From the NCBI GenBank assembly GCA_002167525.1, contig NHDV01000015.1:87829-95879 (forward strand): a stretch of DNA of 8,051 nt, written 5' to 3'. Both the position numbers and the translations under genes were made by a program. This document shows positions 6,769 to 8,051 of this stretch, piece by piece. The notes below the pieces were generated by a model. That model was given only the letters and a program-made list of their open reading frames with translations, searched no databases and had not been told where the DNA came from. Source of the stretch: Flavobacteriaceae bacterium TMED68 (GTDB lineage Bacteria; Bacteroidota; Bacteroidia; Flavobacteriales; Flavobacteriaceae). Numbering within the stretch: the first letter of the stretch is position 1; every line of letters starts with the position of its first letter.

Positions 6769-6831
6769 CGTTAATATCGATTATGGAAGAATTAGTTTGT
6801 TTATTTTTAGCTAAGACTTGAATGAACGTAA

Positions 6832-8051
6832 ATGGGAAATGACAAAATTTACCGCCATAAAAAGCCATTTATAATATGGGTTATTTTTATTAGTCTATCA
6901 ATAAATATAGCTTTAAGCCAAGGTAAATGGATTAAAGTAGATACTCCAAACCAAAATCTAAATTCATTTTTTGAATATGGTGAAAACTATTATATAATGC
7001 CACAAGATTTGTTTAGAAAAGATGCTTCAAAAAAGGAAGATGTTATGACAGAAATTTCTCTTCCAAATGAAATAGGGGAAGAAGAAATTTTTCAAATTGA
7101 AGCTGTGCCATTATTTTCTGAAAAATTATCAAAAGAATATCCAGCGATTAAAACCTTTAAGGGTAAAAGTAAAGTGCGAAAAGATGTTGAAGTTCGTTTA
7201 AGCACTCAACAAGGAGGAATCAATGCTTGGATTCACCTTAAAAGCAGCCCTGATTTATTTTTTCAACCCGTGAAAGGAAACAAAAATTTGCACTACAGTT
7301 ATTTAAAAAGAAAAGAATTTAATTCTTCCAATTTATTTTGTAAAACAGAAGTCCAAAAAGAAAAGAAGAAGTCAACAAGTGTAAAATTATATAATAAGTC
7401 ATTTAGACAGAAAATTAGAACCTTTCGTATTGCAATTGCAACAACTGCTGAGTATACTAATTATTGGGGTGATAATAATCAGAGTAATGGTTCAAATAAA
7501 GAAGATGCTCTTGCATCCATAGCAAGTACTCTAAATAGAATTAATTCAATTTTTGAAAGGGATTTAAATATACGTCTTGAATTAGTTTCCGATGACAGTT
7601 TGATTTATGAAGATACAGATCAAGATCCTTTTACAGGAAATTTTGGTTCTGAGCTTCAGAGGACTTTAGATGACGTTTTAGGCGATGAAAATTATGATAT
7701 TGGTCATCTTTTTGACTATGGAGAACCAAATGGAGATGCAGGCTGTATAGGCTGTGTATGCTTAAAAGGTAAAAAAGGTAAAGGATTTTCTACTCACCCA
7801 TTTAGGGATACATATGGGGGTGAATATCGTAACGATTATTTTGATCTTGATTATGCAGGTCACGAGATAGGGCATCAATTTGGAGCATATCACACTTATT
7901 CGTTTGAGACCGAGGGAACTGGCTTTAATGCTGAACCTGGTAGTGGATCTACAATTATGGGTTATGCAGGGATCACCGGACCTGACGACTTACAACAACA
8001 TGGAGACCCCTATTTTCATTACTATAGTATTCAAAATATATTAAACTATGT
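6832..8051 (+). CDS. Secreted reprolysin-like (M12B-type) zinc metalloprotease, 3' end outside window
   Basis: At least 406 codons are present and the frame is still open at 8051. The start is ATG at 6832; TAA at 6829-6831 immediately precedes it in frame. Residues 1-30 form a signal peptide: basic KIYRHKK, hydrophobic PFIIWVIFISLSINIA, and likely cleavage after ALS or ALSQ. Residues about 31-190 resemble the propeptide of flavobacterial reprolysin-like proteases, with I-LPN-G (75-82), F-IEAVPLFSEKLSKEYPAIKTFKG spread over 87-111, and DLFFQP (141-146). The catalytic domain starts near FRQKIRTFRIAIATTAEY (191-208). The zinc site HEIGHQFGAYH (344-354) gives ligands H344, H348 and H354 and the catalytic base E345; the Met-turn is M376 in GSTIMGYAG. 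The family usually continues into adhesion-type and type IX secretion sorting domains, none visible here. The protein probably acts extracellularly on proteins. No convincing promoter was found. Confidence 0.9.
   Translation, partial: MGNDKIYRHKKPFIIWVIFISLSINIALSQGKWIKVDTPNQNLNSFFEYGENYYIMPQDLFRKDASKKEDVMTEISLPNEIGEEEIFQIEAVPLFSEKLSKEYPAIKTFKGKSKVRKDVEVRLSTQQGGINAWIHLKSSPDLFFQPVKGNKNLHYSYLKRKEFNSSNLFCKTEVQKEKKKSTSVKLYNKSFRQKIRTFRIAIATTAEYTNYWGDNNQSNGSNKEDALASIASTLNRINSIFERDLNIRLELVSDDSLIYEDTDQDPFTGNFGSELQRTLDDVLGDENYDIGHLFDYGEPNGDAGCIGCVCLKGKKGKGFSTHPFRDTYGGEYRNDYFDLDYAGHEIGHQFGAYHTYSFETEGTGFNAEPGSGSTIMGYAGITGPDDLQQHGDPYFHYYSIQNILNY

Noticed and set aside
6792..6799. TTAGTTTG as a -7 promoter element for the metalloprotease
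   Set aside because: It has one mismatch to TAnnTTTG in a key position and no -33 partner, so it is too weak to annotate.
6735..6831. FMN riboswitch or structured leader upstream of ribF
   Set aside because: The gap is only 97 nt, is shared with a divergent gene, and shows none of the conserved riboswitch blocks.
6822..6842. Alternative ATG at 6822 for the metalloprotease
   Set aside because: It is in another frame and meets TGA after six codons; ATG 6832 opens the frame with the signal peptide.

Overview
This is an AT-rich chromosomal segment from a member of Bacteroidota, most likely a marine-type flavobacterium. The evidence is the aspartokinase variant (KFGGAS, LGREGSDYSA), the RibF and SerS sequence variants (GYNHHFG; FRREAGSYG), the near absence of Shine-Dalgarno sites, TAnnTTTG-like promoter elements, and a secreted reprolysin-like metalloprotease of a type common in flavobacteria. 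Taxonomy is inferred from protein flavour only. I see no mobile element, CRISPR array, tRNA or rRNA, and nothing that suggests recent transfer.

Layout. On the + strand, the last codons of an unidentified gene (1-26) run into a monofunctional aspartate kinase (26-1276) through a TAATG stop/start overlap. Five genes then lie on the - strand, read right to left: ribF (FMN/FAD synthesis, 6734-5814), serS (seryl-tRNA synthetase, 5767-4499), rsmA (16S rRNA dimethyltransferase, TTG start, 4365-3568), mgtE (Mg2+ channel/transporter, 3587-2229) and a D-2-hydroxyacid dehydrogenase of the phosphoglycerate dehydrogenase type (2229-1273). rsmA, mgtE and the dehydrogenase overlap one another (20 nt, then 1 nt) and are almost certainly one transcription unit. 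ribF and serS are separated by 46 nt, and serS and rsmA by 133 nt. The dehydrogenase and the aspartokinase converge with a 4-nt overlap of their stop codons. At the right edge, on the + strand and divergent from ribF across 97 nt, a secreted zinc metalloprotease begins at 6832 and runs off the window.

The genes form a housekeeping neighbourhood: amino-acid biosynthesis (aspartate family; possibly serine), cofactor synthesis, tRNA charging, ribosome maturation and Mg2+ homeostasis, beside one extracellular hydrolase. The order looks ordinary for the phylum. The points worth a second look are fine-scale: the forced TTG start of rsmA, the overlap architecture, the promoter/hairpin arrangement in the 4366-4498 gap, long homopolymer runs inside essential genes, and an unusual cysteine pattern in the metalloprotease catalytic region. 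I found no convincing new biological system.
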